A stretch of 64,000 nucleotides of DNA from Klebsormidium nitens (GCA_000708835.1 DF237163.1:74673-138672), one strand, 5' to 3'; shown: positions 25,101 through 37,500, counted from the first letter of the stretch. A program made the numbers and translations. Notes: generated by a model not told the origin, from the letters alone.

Positions 25101-28087
25101 CCAACTCGCTTGTGAGAAGGGCTGCCAACAAGAAGCTTCCAAACGGCAAAAGAACTGATTTCCAGTAACCTTTCAAGCATGAAAAGGACGTAAAGGGACA
25201 GCAAAAGTTGGCCCGCAGAAGCTTTGCAACGAAGGCAGTCACAATAGAAATTGGCTCACAGCTCTTGACTGGCAAAGTGAAAAGTGCGACAAACGGAGAG
25301 CGATGGAAACGAATGCCACACATTGTCTGAAAGCTAGGCACGTCGTATCGGTGAGGAACTCAAAACGTCATGCGGGTCCTTGACCGACAATGAATGGCAG
25401 CTAGACAATTAATGGCCGCACACAAAACGAACCATGATCCGAAACGAGAAATTGAGTGGACAAAGGGACCACAACCGGACAGACCTAGAGGCAAAGAAAG
25501 CAACGCTAATCGACTGTTTTCTTTGACTCGGCATGCTCGTCTTCGAAGGAACAACGAAACACCACAATATGGACCCATGCAAAAAGAGTGCGAAGCTGAC
25601 CTGAAGAGTGACCGCTGAAGAAGCTCTGTCGCGCATCTCGTAGTTGCTTAGGGGTTGACACCAGATTGTTGCAGAGGACGTTACCATTCGAAGCAAACAC
25701 CTGGAGCAGAGCGGTTGAAAGCAACATTCAGTACCGCTTAAGACCTTGCTCAGCAGCCTTCCTAGACACATGAAATCCTGAACCCTGCCGTGAGGATTGT
25801 ACTTCGGACTTCAATGGAGAGACGGTGTGATTGTGCCTTCAGCCAGCAAGTCAGCACGGGTTAAATCGTTGGATGCTTCTCATTGTCCAGATCCGCGGTA
25901 AAGGGGCTCCTAATCAGAGCACTGCTGAAAACAGGATATTGATTCTCAATAGGTCGGGTTTGGGTTTGGCAGCACTTCAGAAGGCCATCCTAAGAGTCCA
26001 AAAACATTTAACCCAACAGAGTTCGAAGAGCGATTCGACTAAAAGCCGGCACACCGATCTCATGAGTTGGATGAGTTGTAAGCGGCGGTTGGGACTGACA
26101 TCGACGAATCAAAAGCGTCGGTTCGACTTGATAATTCTGACGCGAACCGAAGAAAATTGTAAACATGTGAACAGTATCTCTGTATCTCCTTGGATAAATT
26201 GATGCCTCTACTGCCACGATCGCAGAAGCGTCCTCTAAACAGCGCTCACCGGCTCTCCGTTCAAGAAGCAGACGGACATGAAATCCGGTCGGGGACGCCC
26301 AATGGTGACCTTGGTCAAGTTCGTGAGGATGCCAACGGTAAACACGGTGAACAGCAGACCTGCAAAGAAGGTGAGCGACACAGTGACCATCCCCACAGCT
26401 ATTCAAAAACCTTTGGCTACAAATGCATCCCTTCTTGCTTTCTTCAGATTTCTGGCTTCAAATGCATCCCTTCAATTTTCTTGCTTTCTTCAGATTTCTG
26501 GCTTCGCGCAAAAAGATTGCAATGGATGTATATCTGTGTCTGGAGTTTGGGGAAAGCTAGTAGAAATACTTGTTTATCTACTTATCCAAAAAAGAAGAGA
26601 GGAGGCCAGCCTGAAGTCAATGATCTTGTTGGCTAAGCCCCCTCCCGAACACTACTTATGTGCCAGATGTGCCTGCGCAAAGAACGAACCTGGGAACTTC
26701 AAAACGTTGTCAAATGGACCAATAGCACAGGTGGACAATGTCTATGGTGGGCCACTCACCGATGACTGCCTGATGGAAATCATGCCCACTGCGTACGAAG
26801 CAGGCGACAACGATGAAGGTCACAATAGGCACCCCAAGCGAGTAGACCTGCAAAAACCACGAACAATCAACCCCCTGTCTTGATCTTCTTTCCAAGCCTG
26901 CTTCTATCTGACGAATAAATGTGGATCAGGGAAACACACGGCGGCCATCATTGTCAGCTGCTTATGCGGAGGTGTACGGCAGAGGATAGGAAGTGCATGC
27001 TTGAAAACAGGCATAACCTTGTTTATGGTGGCACAACCAGAGAATACGACCCAGGACGTCCACAAGTCAACAGAGATGTTGCAGCATGCGTATATGACTG
27101 AATGTCTGCCTGCAACAGACTGGAAGCACCACCAGGAGACCAGTGGTACACTTACCGGAACACTCCACGACGGGATCGTATCAGCAGTGGTCGGGTAAGC
27201 GAGCCAGTGCGTAAGCTCGACGTCATAAATAAACCGCTCGTACGGGTGGATGAATGACGTCCCAACAAAGATGACCAGCATGAGGATCACGACTAAATAG
27301 TCGATCCAATAAGAGCGGACCAATTGAGGGTATGAAATCGTTCGGACAGTCTTCGCTCCTGCATGAAAACAGAGGCGATGCCGAAGTAAGCAATAATTCT
27401 GGCTCCTAATGTTAGGTTTGATCAAACAATTTCAGGGTGGCCCCTAGCGTAGGTGGACTCCTATAATACTTAGTGGTGACACTCAAAGGTTTGGGCTGAT
27501 CTTCTTTGCTACAAACGTTGCACCAAGTAACAAAGATGAAGGTCTATGAAAGGAGGCTTGCTTTGAAAGGATCGGGGTTCCCAGGGTAAGACACAGCTTC
27601 TGCGCATCTTGGTCAACCAAACTAATGAAACCATGATGGGGATCAGATGAAAGTACGCCCTTATCCTTCACAAACATGCGGAACTCAAAGATTGAGAAAA
27701 CTTTCCAGTCTTTCTGATAGCAAAGCCTTGCTACATGATTGCAAACGAAACCGCACCAGATATTTGATCGGGTTTATCTTTCATCCATGTTATCAGAGCA
27801 TGAAAACATAGCAGAAATGCAATTACGCTATTATTTCAGAATCTATTGCAATCGATGCTAGTGGCCTGAACATGTTCGACGCATGCCCTCAGCCCCCCTC
27901 ACCACTCTCTTCGCAGCAACTTGAATATATTTCCTCTATTGGAGAAGCAAATTCTGCATAACCTCCTTGCAACATACAGATGCAAGCCAACAGCGTGCAT
28001 GCACTCACCCGTCATCGTGCCGCCACCTTGCGAGCTGCCAGGAACCGTCTCGTCCAGACGCATAACCCCGTCTCCCCTTGCCATCAT
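22179..28087 (-). CDS. LPP: Lipid phosphate phosphatase (PAP2 superfamily)
   Basis: Minus-strand exons, 5' to 3': 28009-28087, 27156-27358, 26760-26847, 26250-26359, 25601-25700, 22626-22814 and 22179-22375. All junctions keep phase and give 321 aa, the usual LPP length. The enzyme dephosphorylates phosphatidic acid and related lipid phosphates at membranes. About six hydrophobic segments are visible, starting near residue 46 (YLVVILMLVIFVG). Signature C1 is KVTIGRPRP (140-148), C2 is FSGHSS (188-193) and C3 is TRFCNYKHHPTD (238-249). H191, R239 and H245 are the family's catalytic residues. Two positions differ from the usual PSGH and SR: Phe replaces Pro in C2 and Thr replaces Ser in C3. The C-terminal exon carries FFFAYFVYRQHYPRFSDP, as in plant LPPs. 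Introns are long (about 2.8 kb between exons 5 and 6). The start is the first of two adjacent ATGs. The gene faces away from the one at 29484. Confidence 0.88.
24285..24558. repeat. Imperfect tandem duplication, about 135-bp unit, in LPP intron 5
   Basis: GCTCTCCGCATGCTC recurs at 24285 and 24420. It is followed in both copies by a matching block (GGTTTTAGGTTTGC/GATTTTAGGTTTGC), then GGTCCCAAGCGGCTGAAC, and then AGACAAT-AGA-GGAAACAAGC. Several point differences and a small indel separate the copies, so the duplication is not very recent. Two copies of the CGTCCTTGCC decamer lie just upstream. Confidence 0.8.
26415..26499. repeat. Short tandem duplication in LPP intron 3
   Basis: Unit 1 at 26415-26453 and unit 2 at 26454-26499 share CAAATGCATCCCTTC and TTCTTGCTTTCTTCAGATT. 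Unit 2 has a 7-bp insertion. The repeat lies inside the 400-bp intron between LPP exons 3 and 4. Confidence 0.85.
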
Positions 28088-28612
28088 AGAAGAACTCGCT
28101 GCGGCTCAACTTAAGAAGCTCGATGCGAAGCCCTACCAGACCCACCCTACTCTTTGTCGCTCTTTTCGCAACAAGGAAAGCAGCTTTTGGAGAAGGCCAC
28201 CGTGACCATATCGAGAAGGGGATTGCTGCCGCCATTTTGCCGCGAAGCAGCCACCAAGCTGAGCCTCCACAGGATCTGCCTCCCTAAGGTAGCACCCTTG
28301 CAAAGTTGCTGCTCGAATGCATATGCAAGTTGCTACGTGGAACAGTCAAGTGGAGCGGGGCTAGAGGTCTTCCGGGGCCAAGCGACCAGCAGGAACCCCT
28401 AGAAATCCCATTGAGAAGCCGCTTCTATCGAAGCTGAAGTGACCGTCGATACGTAAAATACCGACGGCTGCCACAAAAGCGCTGTTTCTGTAGTTCTGAA
28501 CCTTTCGATAAATCAAGATCTTCATCGACGGTTTGAAATCTAAGTCGAGGTCGATACGTGCACTCAACACGTGATCCACTCTTAGCCTTGCGATGGTCTT
28601 GTGAAACAATCT

Positions 28613-29073
28613 GTCGGGTTCACATTGGACTTTCTCAAAACTTTTATCGTGATTCGATAGCTTGACTTGCGTCACTCGGCGTCACCCCGCCAGAGTCGGC
28701 GAGCTAACGGTCAATTCTTCGAACTTCAAAAGTTATCGAAGTCGAAAACCTACTCAAATCCGGGAGGCTATCGAAACGCGGTCGTCGACCGCGTTTGGAT
28801 AGCCCAATCACGATGAGTACAGGTTGGATATCGTCACGCCTCAGCCTTTGCTGACGGTTTTGTGTACATAGTGTACTCAAGACGATTCACGTGGTCAGTC
28901 ACATGGCTCCAGACGAGAGTTTTGAATTACGAGACGTATTTCGACGGACCCAACTGCAATGTGAACCCAGTCTGGCTATCGTAATCCGGAACTGCTAAAA
29001 CGTCAGCATGGGTACTTCCAATTGCGAATCATGGCAGACCGAATTAGGGCAAAAAGTCCAATGTGAACCCGAC
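28613..29073. mobile_element. Candidate fold-back/MITE-like element with 21-bp inverted ends
   Basis: A 21-bp sequence at 28613-28633 (core GGGTTCACATTGGAC) is repeated exactly in inverse orientation at 29053-29073, bounding 461 bp. A third, shorter copy of the word (CAATGTGAACCC) sits near 28958-28969. A 39-bp hairpin lies inside. No protein is encoded. I found no convincing target-site duplication at the edges, so the true ends may lie elsewhere. Confidence 0.45.
28766..28804. repeat. 39-bp near-perfect hairpin
   Basis: Two 19-bp arms (left begins GGCTATCGAAACGCGG, right ends TTTGGATAGCC) pair with a single mismatch around a one-base centre. As DNA it would form a cruciform. It sits inside the candidate fold-back element. 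Confidence 0.85.
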
Positions 29074-29102
29074 CCAGGGACGGCCGAGTGAATCAAAGAT
29101 TC

Positions 29103-29129
29103 AAGGTTCGATTTTCGAAATCGAATCTT
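29103..29129. repeat. Short hairpin, 12-bp arms
   Basis: AAGGTTCGATTT and AAATCGAATCTT face each other across three bases (TCG), with one mismatch. It lies just outside the 21-bp inverted repeat. Confidence 0.75.
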
Positions 29130-29483
29130 GGAATTCAAAATCTGAGGCCCAGAATGCGTGAATGGCTCGGGGTTGTGCGACGGGACGTCACCCATTGCCA
29201 CAACCGATACGTCACCATGATGATCCCTGGCCGCTGCTGGCAAAGCACGTCGCAAGCCTTTTTCTGCTGCATGGGGTAATGCAAGGGGTGCCCTCTGCCG
29301 GGGGCCGGGGCGTCTCTTCGCTTTCCTGCTTGGAAGGAGTCCTGTTGTCAACAGCGTTCTTGTCATTTTCCAACTCGTCCTCTTTCTAGAGGGGGAATTG
29401 AATATTATTTCCAGCTGCAGCCAATTGTGCATTGCAGGGTGCATTGCTTTGCGGAGTAGGCGCTGACACAAGCTTGTGAGGAG

Positions 29484-32400
29484 ATGTCTAGACGAACCAA
29501 TGGGTGCGGGCGGCGAGTGATACGAAGGAGGAGCGGGGCGAACAACGCAGGATTCTCAACCATGGCCTCCCCTTTGCACTCCCAGTCCAACCAGGGAATT
29601 GACTCAACCGATGCGTCAGGAAGCAGCTCTGACTCTGACAGCGGAGCAGGTTCCGCAGATCTTGCTGGTGAGAGCGGAGGACAGCACAGTGACCCCTGTG
29701 GACACTACGAGCACTTCTCGTTCAGAAAGGAGGGCCTTAAGCGCGACTGGCTCTACGGTGTGGCATCAAGAAGCCTCAAACCGGCGCGGCTTTGCTTTAG
29801 GAGAGGAGGAGTGGCCGGCACTGCCAGTTTTCGCGCCTCAATCTGGAGCAAAGGCCGGTGTAAAGGCGGGCGGTGTAAAGGGAAGAAAGGCGCAGAGAAC
29901 AGGAAAGAAGAGTGGGGCCTCTAGCCTGACTGTTCTAGCTAGCAAGGACTTTGCAGTAGCGATAGACACGCGCGAGAACCTGAGGCTGACGATCGCAATG
30001 CAGAAGCGAGGAACCCCTGTACAGTGCCCCTCTGTCCTGGTACATAACGAGGAGGAGATTGACTTGAGCGGCACGTTCTTCGTGCGCCTTTTGGACGCAG
30101 AGTATGCAGAGATAGGGAGAGGGTGTGTAGAGTACAGCACAGCATTGGGGCCTGATGGCGCCTCTGTATATAACGTCACGGATGGTAAGGTGTTTGTGGG
30201 GTACTTCTACCCTCAGGTTTCGTTCCACAACTTTGAGCTGGGGTATGAGGCGACCAGGATCTGCCGCGAGCCAAATGCAGGGGGGCAATCGACGGTCTCT
30301 GAGGTGAGGCACTTTTTGCATGCTCGTGCTTTGAGCCAGAGACTGGAATGGAGTTTTTGCATCTATCCTCTTTGTCGAGCATGCAGCCACTTTTACAGCC
30401 TCCACAACCTTCTTCTTGTTCTCCTTGTTGATGCTTCTAAATGAAGAAGCCTCAGAAAGTCTTCGAATCAGAGCCTCTGAGCAACGATTTATGCAGGCAA
30501 TGAAGACATCTTTGCAGACCCTCTCAGCAATACCTGGCATTGCGCGATTGGCTCATGTAAACGATAAACCGCATGCATGTTTTCAGAATGTGCAAAGCTG
30601 ACATTCTCCTGCTGCCTTGCAGTCGCTGTCCGTGGAGTACTTCGTGCGCTCATTTGGAGGGACGAATGTGATCACTGAGATGGAGGTAAGCCCCGTTTGC
30701 AAGCTGACGTCCAACTTGTCTTGAGCCCCTTAACAGTACTCCAAGTCGTTATGATTGAAACACAGGATCTCAGAGGCTTCTCGACATGGCCCGGTAGACT
30801 ATTCATGACACCATGCCTATATAAAGAGAAGCGCCCTTCATTTAACGCCCTTTCAACCAGACTAATTGGGTCCTTCTGGCTGCATTTTAAGCTCTTGGAT
30901 TTCTTCATTGCCTCCCTGCATTTGGCACCGGTATCTTCTTGCATTGTTTGACTGTCACTGAGACTTTTCCTTGCTCCTTATCGCTTTTACCCTCTCTGCA
31001 TTCGTTTGCTCCTGAATCCATTTGACTCAGAAGAGCGCCTGTTCCAAATCTTTCCAAGTTTGGCATCTCTTGTTCAGGGTGCATACAGTGTTTTAAGTCA
31101 GAGACCACCAAAGAGCAGGTCGACTGTGGGCATGCATTCGCACACAATGCCACTGGTACAAACAGTCAGCTTTCCACACTACCTCAACTTGGTACAGGTA
31201 GTCGCAGTTTGATCCTTTATAAGGCACTTTTACCCTTCACTTGCGGCTTGGATGAATGCATCTGTACGTTTTAGTGACAGACTATGACTCTTTGCTTGTT
31301 CTCGCAGGTCGGTTACTGCAACCCCAACTGGAAGAAGGTGGATTACATCATCGACATCTTTGATACGCGCATGGGCGTCTCAGTCACACGCGCCATGTCC
31401 TACCCTAACCCCAGTAACTTCTCTGAGGAGGACGCCCGTCGCCTGCTGTACAAGAAGCTGTACGGACTGGTGAGCAACCGGTTTGTTGGCCGTTTCTCTA
31501 AATGAGGAAATAGAGTTTCTAAAGAACAGTATGACTCTGCCGACCATTCTGACCCAGCACTTCCTTGCATATCTGTCTTCTTCAATTTTTTCCATGACCC
31601 TTCCAGTCATTCAAGACCTTTTTGAGTCGAAACAGCCCACTTCGTACTGCTCGCTGGAATCTGAAAGGCTCCATTGGGTTGATTCAACGCCTTCCCCTTA
31701 GGAATCGCCTTGTGAGCTGACGCGATCGGCAATTATTCGCTCTGAAATTTTCAAAACGCCATGCTGGTCGGTTTGCGAAGGTGCTTGTATGGGCAGGCTT
31801 TTAGTGAACTGCCGGACCCTTTGCGTTGTCGATCTTTACACAGTTGTCTGAGCGAAGAGTTTTGAATTGAGGCTCTCTGCCACATGGTTTTGCACTCGTC
31901 CAGTCCAGTTTATGGAGCAGGTCTGTGTTTCCACATTATTTAGGAAACGGCAAAGGTGCTTGTCCTAGAAATCGGAAAGTGGGATTGGGATTGTTTTAGT
32001 CAACTCTGACCCTTGAAACTGGTTTTTATCTGCTGATTCCCTCTTTAGGAGTGAAAAATAATTGGCCTCTTACAGAACAGGAGGAATTGTGTTGTGCCGA
32101 ATAAAGTCAAACTCCGAATTGTTTTAATGGTCATGGACGAAACAACGAAATCAGAACACTTGCCGGAAATGACTTCGACAAACAACGGATCCAGAGGGCT
32201 CGCCCAGTTGAGGACAATGAAACTTCGAATTGCTCTTCATCAAGCTAAACGCTCATATGCTTGACGATTAACCAAAGCAGAGACACTGTTCTCGTTGTAT
32301 CGTTGAAGCGTTCTCATCATCTCTTCTCCATGGCATGCACAGGTCGTGGCTCAGCAGGGCGTCGCCGCTTCGCACACGTTCATGAACTCCATCCTGCACG

Positions 32401-32642
32401 TGTGGTGTGAAACGGCCCACACTGCGTCCATCCTCCAGCGGGTGTACCCCAAGGTCGCGATGGAACTAGACACGTCAGAAACGACGGTCGTGGTCTTGAC
32501 CGTTGCCGAGGGGCAGAAGGCGCGGCCCATTTTCTATGAGAATGTGCTGTGGAATAGGCAGAAGTTTGGGGTGGGGGATTTGGCACTGGCGGGGCAGACG
32601 CTGTGGCTGCAGTCGAGGGCCAAGTCGATATGCGTATCATGA
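29484..32642 (+). CDS. Conserved-looking protein of unknown function
   Basis: Preferred exons: 29484-29667, 29726-30303, 30623-30685, 31308-31469 and 32343-32642 (428 aa, all phases consistent). I do not recognise the family with certainty. The N-terminus is Ser/Arg-rich with an acidic Ser tract (SGSSSDSDSGAGS), then a basic Gly/Lys stretch, and is probably disordered. From about residue 145 the sequence is folded-looking: CPSVLVHNEEEIDLSG, then IGRGCVEYST and the aromatic run FVGYFYPQVSFHNFELGYEA. Later exons encode VEYFVRSFGGTNVITEME, WKKVDYIIDIFDTRMGVS and LHVWCETAHTASILQRVYP. No signal peptide or membrane span is seen. The first intron would be only 58 nt and joins two frames. Without it, translation could start at ATG 29611 in the downstream frame (405 aa). 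The last four exons are firmer than the N-terminus. Confidence 0.68.
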
Positions 32643-34532
32643 TGGGTAGGGGTTTCGGCTGTGGGGTAGTGTATAAAGGGGTTCGGGAATATGGGTGTAC
32701 AGATTAAGCGGTCATTGAGGTGGCTGGGTATAGAGGTGGTGGTTTTGGGTAAATGTATAGAGTTTGTACTATCGATTGAATGTGTTTGGGGTTGTGGTGC
32801 AGTATGTTCAGCTCGGCTAGAGGACATACTGCTTAGATTTTTGGTTCGTGTACAGTAGGAAAGGTCAGAATAGATACGAAAACAATTAAGCGGCTGGTGA
32901 CTTTGTCAAGATTCAAAAGCACACATACAACGGGCAATTAGCCAGGTGCAAAAGGTGAAACACCAATGCAGATGGAAACCTGGCCAACGCTTTCTTCCTT
33001 CCTGGAAACTCATGCACCAGATATAGCTGCCAAGTTGGGCGGATCATCTCCTGAGTGCAGTGCGCCGCGCTACTTCCAACGCTGGCCGGGCAATGCTACC
33101 GTACGTCACAGCCAGTGGTCTTTTCTGGCAGCCTGGCATGCAAGCCATATGTAAGTTTAAGCCATTTTGCTTGGCGTATGGCGGCGCGGCCGCCTTTGCT
33201 TTTGAGCGTACACCACCAGTGCGGCCCAGGCGCACCGCGTGGCTGGCCCATGCGGGGGCAACGACCGGCCGACAACTCTGGGTCCCGCCACGACAGTGGT
33301 GGACTCAAGTCAATATTCATATTGCTGCAAGCACTGGTCACTCCAGTAACTTGTAAAGCACTTTCTGGTCCTGAAGCCCCGATCACCTGCCCCTTCTGAA
33401 GTTGTTTTAGGTTAAGTCCGACACTTGCAAGCCAGATCTCGTTACGTCAATCCAACAAGGACTGTCTTAATTGCAGCACGCTTGCTTTAAAGTTCCACGT
33501 ACTTATTGTTTCCAGGAGACTCGGTTTAAAGACTCGTCCAGACAACCTACGTTGCACTGTCATTATTCATTGGTCAATCAAAATACAATCTATCAGGGCA
33601 GCTCAATGTCACCGGTTATTGATCAGTTTTAGCGGCTTGCGCGGTTTTAAGCTATTCCTACTCTCAGTCCGAGCATTTCCGACGAAAAGAGAACCAGCGG
33701 GCGCGACTCGAACCGACTTCTTCTTGTAGACTTGCTTCTCGGTCTCGAATCCTAGTAAGGTGCCGCTGGGGGCTACCCGGGATCTTGTAAGTGCCTGCCA
33801 GTCGTTCTCCTTGCCGTCAACCTCGTTTCGTTTCAATACATAGCCGATGCTCGGGCTTGCTCCTATAGCTATCTCAGTGGGGGGCGGTGCTACCAATGAC
33901 CCTGGCTGTTGCTGTGATAACCGCAGCTTGGAAACTTTTACTTGGGACCTGCATCTCGGAAGCAACGGAGTCACGATTGCGAACAAGTTTCAATCTCTGC
34001 TTGACAAAAACGGCTTTACTGGTAATTCCCACTTCACTTAAGATCCAATTGCTTAAGACATGACTTAAGATATGACCCGGGCACTCCGAAAGAGAAATTT
34101 ATCTCCCCCAAATATGAACGCGCTCCGCACCAAAACCCACCCGAAGCACCCAACCAAGTTCCCTCGTCTGCCGGGCGCCTATCTTAAGAAAAATGCCTCC
34201 AAAGTGAAATAGGCACTACCAATGTAACACGGCTCATAAACAAAAACAAAAGCTACAAAAGAGTAAGCATCCAAATTCGACGTGCCCCAGATGGACTTCC
34301 CGTTGCTTCAGGTCGCTCAAAGTTGGAGCGTCGACTTCTTTGACACTTCGAAGACGCAGATCCGGATCTGACAGGTGTGTCATATTTTACGATTAGATCT
34401 CAGCTGTTGCATCCAAGATCTACTGCTCACGCAATGGGCAACGGGCCACGGGGACGGGCAAACCGTCCGTCGCGCTTCCGAGCTCTACTAATGAGAAATC
34501 TGTCACACTTGACTTGTCAAACAATCGATCAC
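32643..34532. other. Convergent spacer, no gene seen
   Basis: The spacer lies between the stop codons of the unknown gene (+) and the coiled-coil gene (-). The first 200 bp is G-rich and probably 3' UTR. A frame at 33060-33356 has no recognisable motif. I see no repeat or RNA gene. Confidence 0.5.
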
Positions 34533-37500
34533 TCACTGCGCCACGGCAAGCTGGGCTTTCAGAAACGCGGCCGTCTCCTCCCAGTCTCGCTCCCGCTGTT
34601 GCAAGTCCACCCAGATCGCTTTCGCCGCACGCATCTCGTCCTCTAGTTGCCCCACTCGCGCTTCCGCCCGGTCTGCCCTTTGAGCCTGGCAACAGCACTC
34701 TTCCTCGAGCTCATTCATTCGCGCCTGCAGAATTCGAAAATGAAACTGTTTTTGTAATGAGAGATGGCCACCATTATTGAAATTTAGACTTGTTGATACG
34801 ACCCGGGAGGGATCGGCAAAGAAGGGTTTCAGTTTCCGAGAAGTGTCAAATCTTTGACTCATCCACCTGTCTTTCTCCGTTTGCCTCTTTCTGCTGCGCC
34901 ATTTGCTCGCGTCCCTTTGGAGATCTTCAAGGACTCCAGGTATGGAGGCAAAAATCTGAAGAGTGCCACCCTGAAATTGTGGACCGTTGAGTCGGTGACA
35001 TATACTTTGACAATCAGAGTTCCTTAGTATCTGACTGGTTCACGATCCGCACATAACGGTTACGAAGCTTCGAGGGTCAGCCATTCGGTTCCCACAAAAC
35101 TGATCGACTTCACACAGTTAACGAGCGCTGACTACGGGACGTTCCATCTTTTCAGCCCGATAAACCACTGTTCAGAGGTCGCCTCGTTCTATGGCAAGTT
35201 AACCGTCTGTTCCGGCTCAGTTCCGTCAGCGAAGGTTCAAAGCGTCGCTTCTAGTTATCAAAAACCCCTGGCATGCTCCGAGTGCAGGCTTCCAACTTCT
35301 GGCGATTGAACTGCGAAGCTAGTAATTGAGTGAGATGCGGTATTGAACACAACCGTTCTAGGTGAAAGAGCGAATGGGTGGAAGTTGGACAAAAGGTTCT
35401 GTTGTTCTAGTTCTGTTGCTCTTTCAAAAAGTTTCAAGTATGTCCGACTTTCCGCTGACTGCGGTCTGACTCCACTCAAGTATTAACTAATACTCTGAGC
35501 CGGCATCGACCAGAAAAAATCGCCAGCTTAAGAATCAAGCCGAGGCTCTTAGAAAAGATAGAAACGACATATCTAGCATCCCAGAGACACAAGTTTTAGA
35601 GGGCCAACATGCCAATTCCGCTATTATTTTGTAACCAGTGATCGATGCCGACCCTTGTGCAGTGACCTACCTCAGCCGTCGATAGCAGCCCCTCCAGATG
35701 CTCCGTCCTTGACGCCGACACCAGACGGTCCTCTCTCACAATAGCAGCCGCTTCGTCCATAGCCCGTCGAGCACTGTGGAAACGTCAATGTCCTTATAAT
35801 TCGGAATCGCACAGTGAAAGTCTCGTTTGCAGATCTCATTGTCCTTTACGAGCTTGCTTAGGAATGCTTAACTTCGCAGACTCTACTCAAATCAAGCGAA
35901 GCACTGCTGGTGTGAAGACTGTCTCCCAGCAACCGAGCAAAAGACCGCTTCGCACAACTCTGTCAGGACTCTTACATGATTGATTTAAACATTTCTGACA
36001 TCAGGAAAAGTTCAAGACCAATGATATGATGCTGCTCCAGCGTCCCCTTCTCTTCTGAGTTTGACGTGACTGGAAGAGCAACTCTAATTTCGGGACAGCT
36101 TGAATTATGCGGAAGAGAAGACGTTCTGGCTCACCGCTCTTCCCACAGTGCACGCTCCTGCTCAGCCTCAAGGGCCTCGATCTTAGCATCACGTAACGCA
36201 GACTCCACTTGTTGAATGCACGTTGCTTCCTCTGCGGTGCCAGAAAATAGTTCCTTTGAAGACCTCTGTCTACGCAACGCAAAGAAATACGGAACACCGG
36301 CATGTTGAGCTGGTTGTCACCAGACAGCAGTCTCCGCACACTACAAGACAGATTGGCCTTCAACGGTCGCTTTGCAGTTCAAGATCGGACCATATCTCCT
36401 GTGCTCCGATGAGCAGGGGAGCAAAGCTCTGACGATGATAGTTTGAAGCTCTTTAAATGCTGTCCAGTATTGCGGGGATGCCGGAGCTTCTTAGCACATA
36501 CTTACCTGCACAACAGTCCTGAGCAGTTGTTGCATCTGATCCAGCACTCAGACCTCGCACATGTAACAGCATCTTGTTCAGGACAGCAAGCTCTTGGTCT
36601 TGCTGCCTACTCCAGGCCACCTGCATTGTGGAAATCCTAGTAAAAGGAGGGCACCAGCCTGCTTATTGTGAGCTGCTTCTTTTAGTCTGGACAGATCTAG
36701 ATGATGAAAGCCATTGAAACATGTTCTTGGCCATAGGTCCTAGACCAATCAGTTGGTATGGACAGGGGGGCTTGACACCGACAGAAAAGATGAACAGCGG
36801 CATCTTTCTGCTAGATGCAGAATATTATATTCTGTGTGTCCAGTCGCTCCCAGGAGACATCCACTGTAGAAGGTCAATTGGTCAAACGGATTGCTACAAT
36901 GATTGTTTGTATGAGCTTACGCCGCCTTTAACTGGATATTAATCCTACAAAGAGAGGTGCTATTCAAAATGGTTTTGAGTTCTCCTAGTCTTCAAGTTCC
37001 TGAGGCAACCACTTCGGCAAAGCAGTCTGGTCCATGGCAAGCGGTGTTCACCTGTGTGTCTTCGAATGCTCGCTGCTCCTTTAACATGTGAGCGTGAAGT
37101 CCGTGTATGATTCCAGCTTGCACACTTATCAAATTCTGGTTTGCCGCATGCTTCTCTTGGAACTTCAGCGGCTCAGTCTGAAACACAGCAAAAGAGAGTT
37201 TATTAACACATAGAGGATGTTCTGAGAAGCCATCCAATTGTGCAGAAAGCTTTGTGGCAGTGCAGCAACCCATGCTAGCAACTGCCCTGTCAGCAAAGAC
37301 TAGTGCTTTTTGGAGCAACACATGTTGACTCCACTCAGCACCCTGCACCTTCTTCAGCAGCGTTATGTCTGAAGGGACATGAACTGAGCACAGAATCTTG
37401 TAGCTAAGAACTGCTATTAGCTGATGCCAGACCAGTAAAGTTCTACAAGTTTGGGGGATGGGCAGCCCATCTTAGGTGAGCTGTCAACTTGAATTGTTCT

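Larger units (their letters stand above)
28088..29483. promoter_or_regulatory. Shared upstream region of two divergent genes, with inverted repeats
   Basis: About 1.4 kb separates the start codons of LPP (-) and the unknown gene (+). It must contain both promoters unless further 5' exons exist. I see no clear TATA box that decides a start. The middle is occupied by a pair of 21-bp inverted repeats and two strong hairpins (listed separately), which looks like a small fold-back insertion. Confidence 0.45.

Noticed and set aside
33690-33790. tRNA-like T-loop (GGTTCGAGTC on the minus strand)
   Set aside because: No matching acceptor stem, anticodon arm or A-box could be folded around it.
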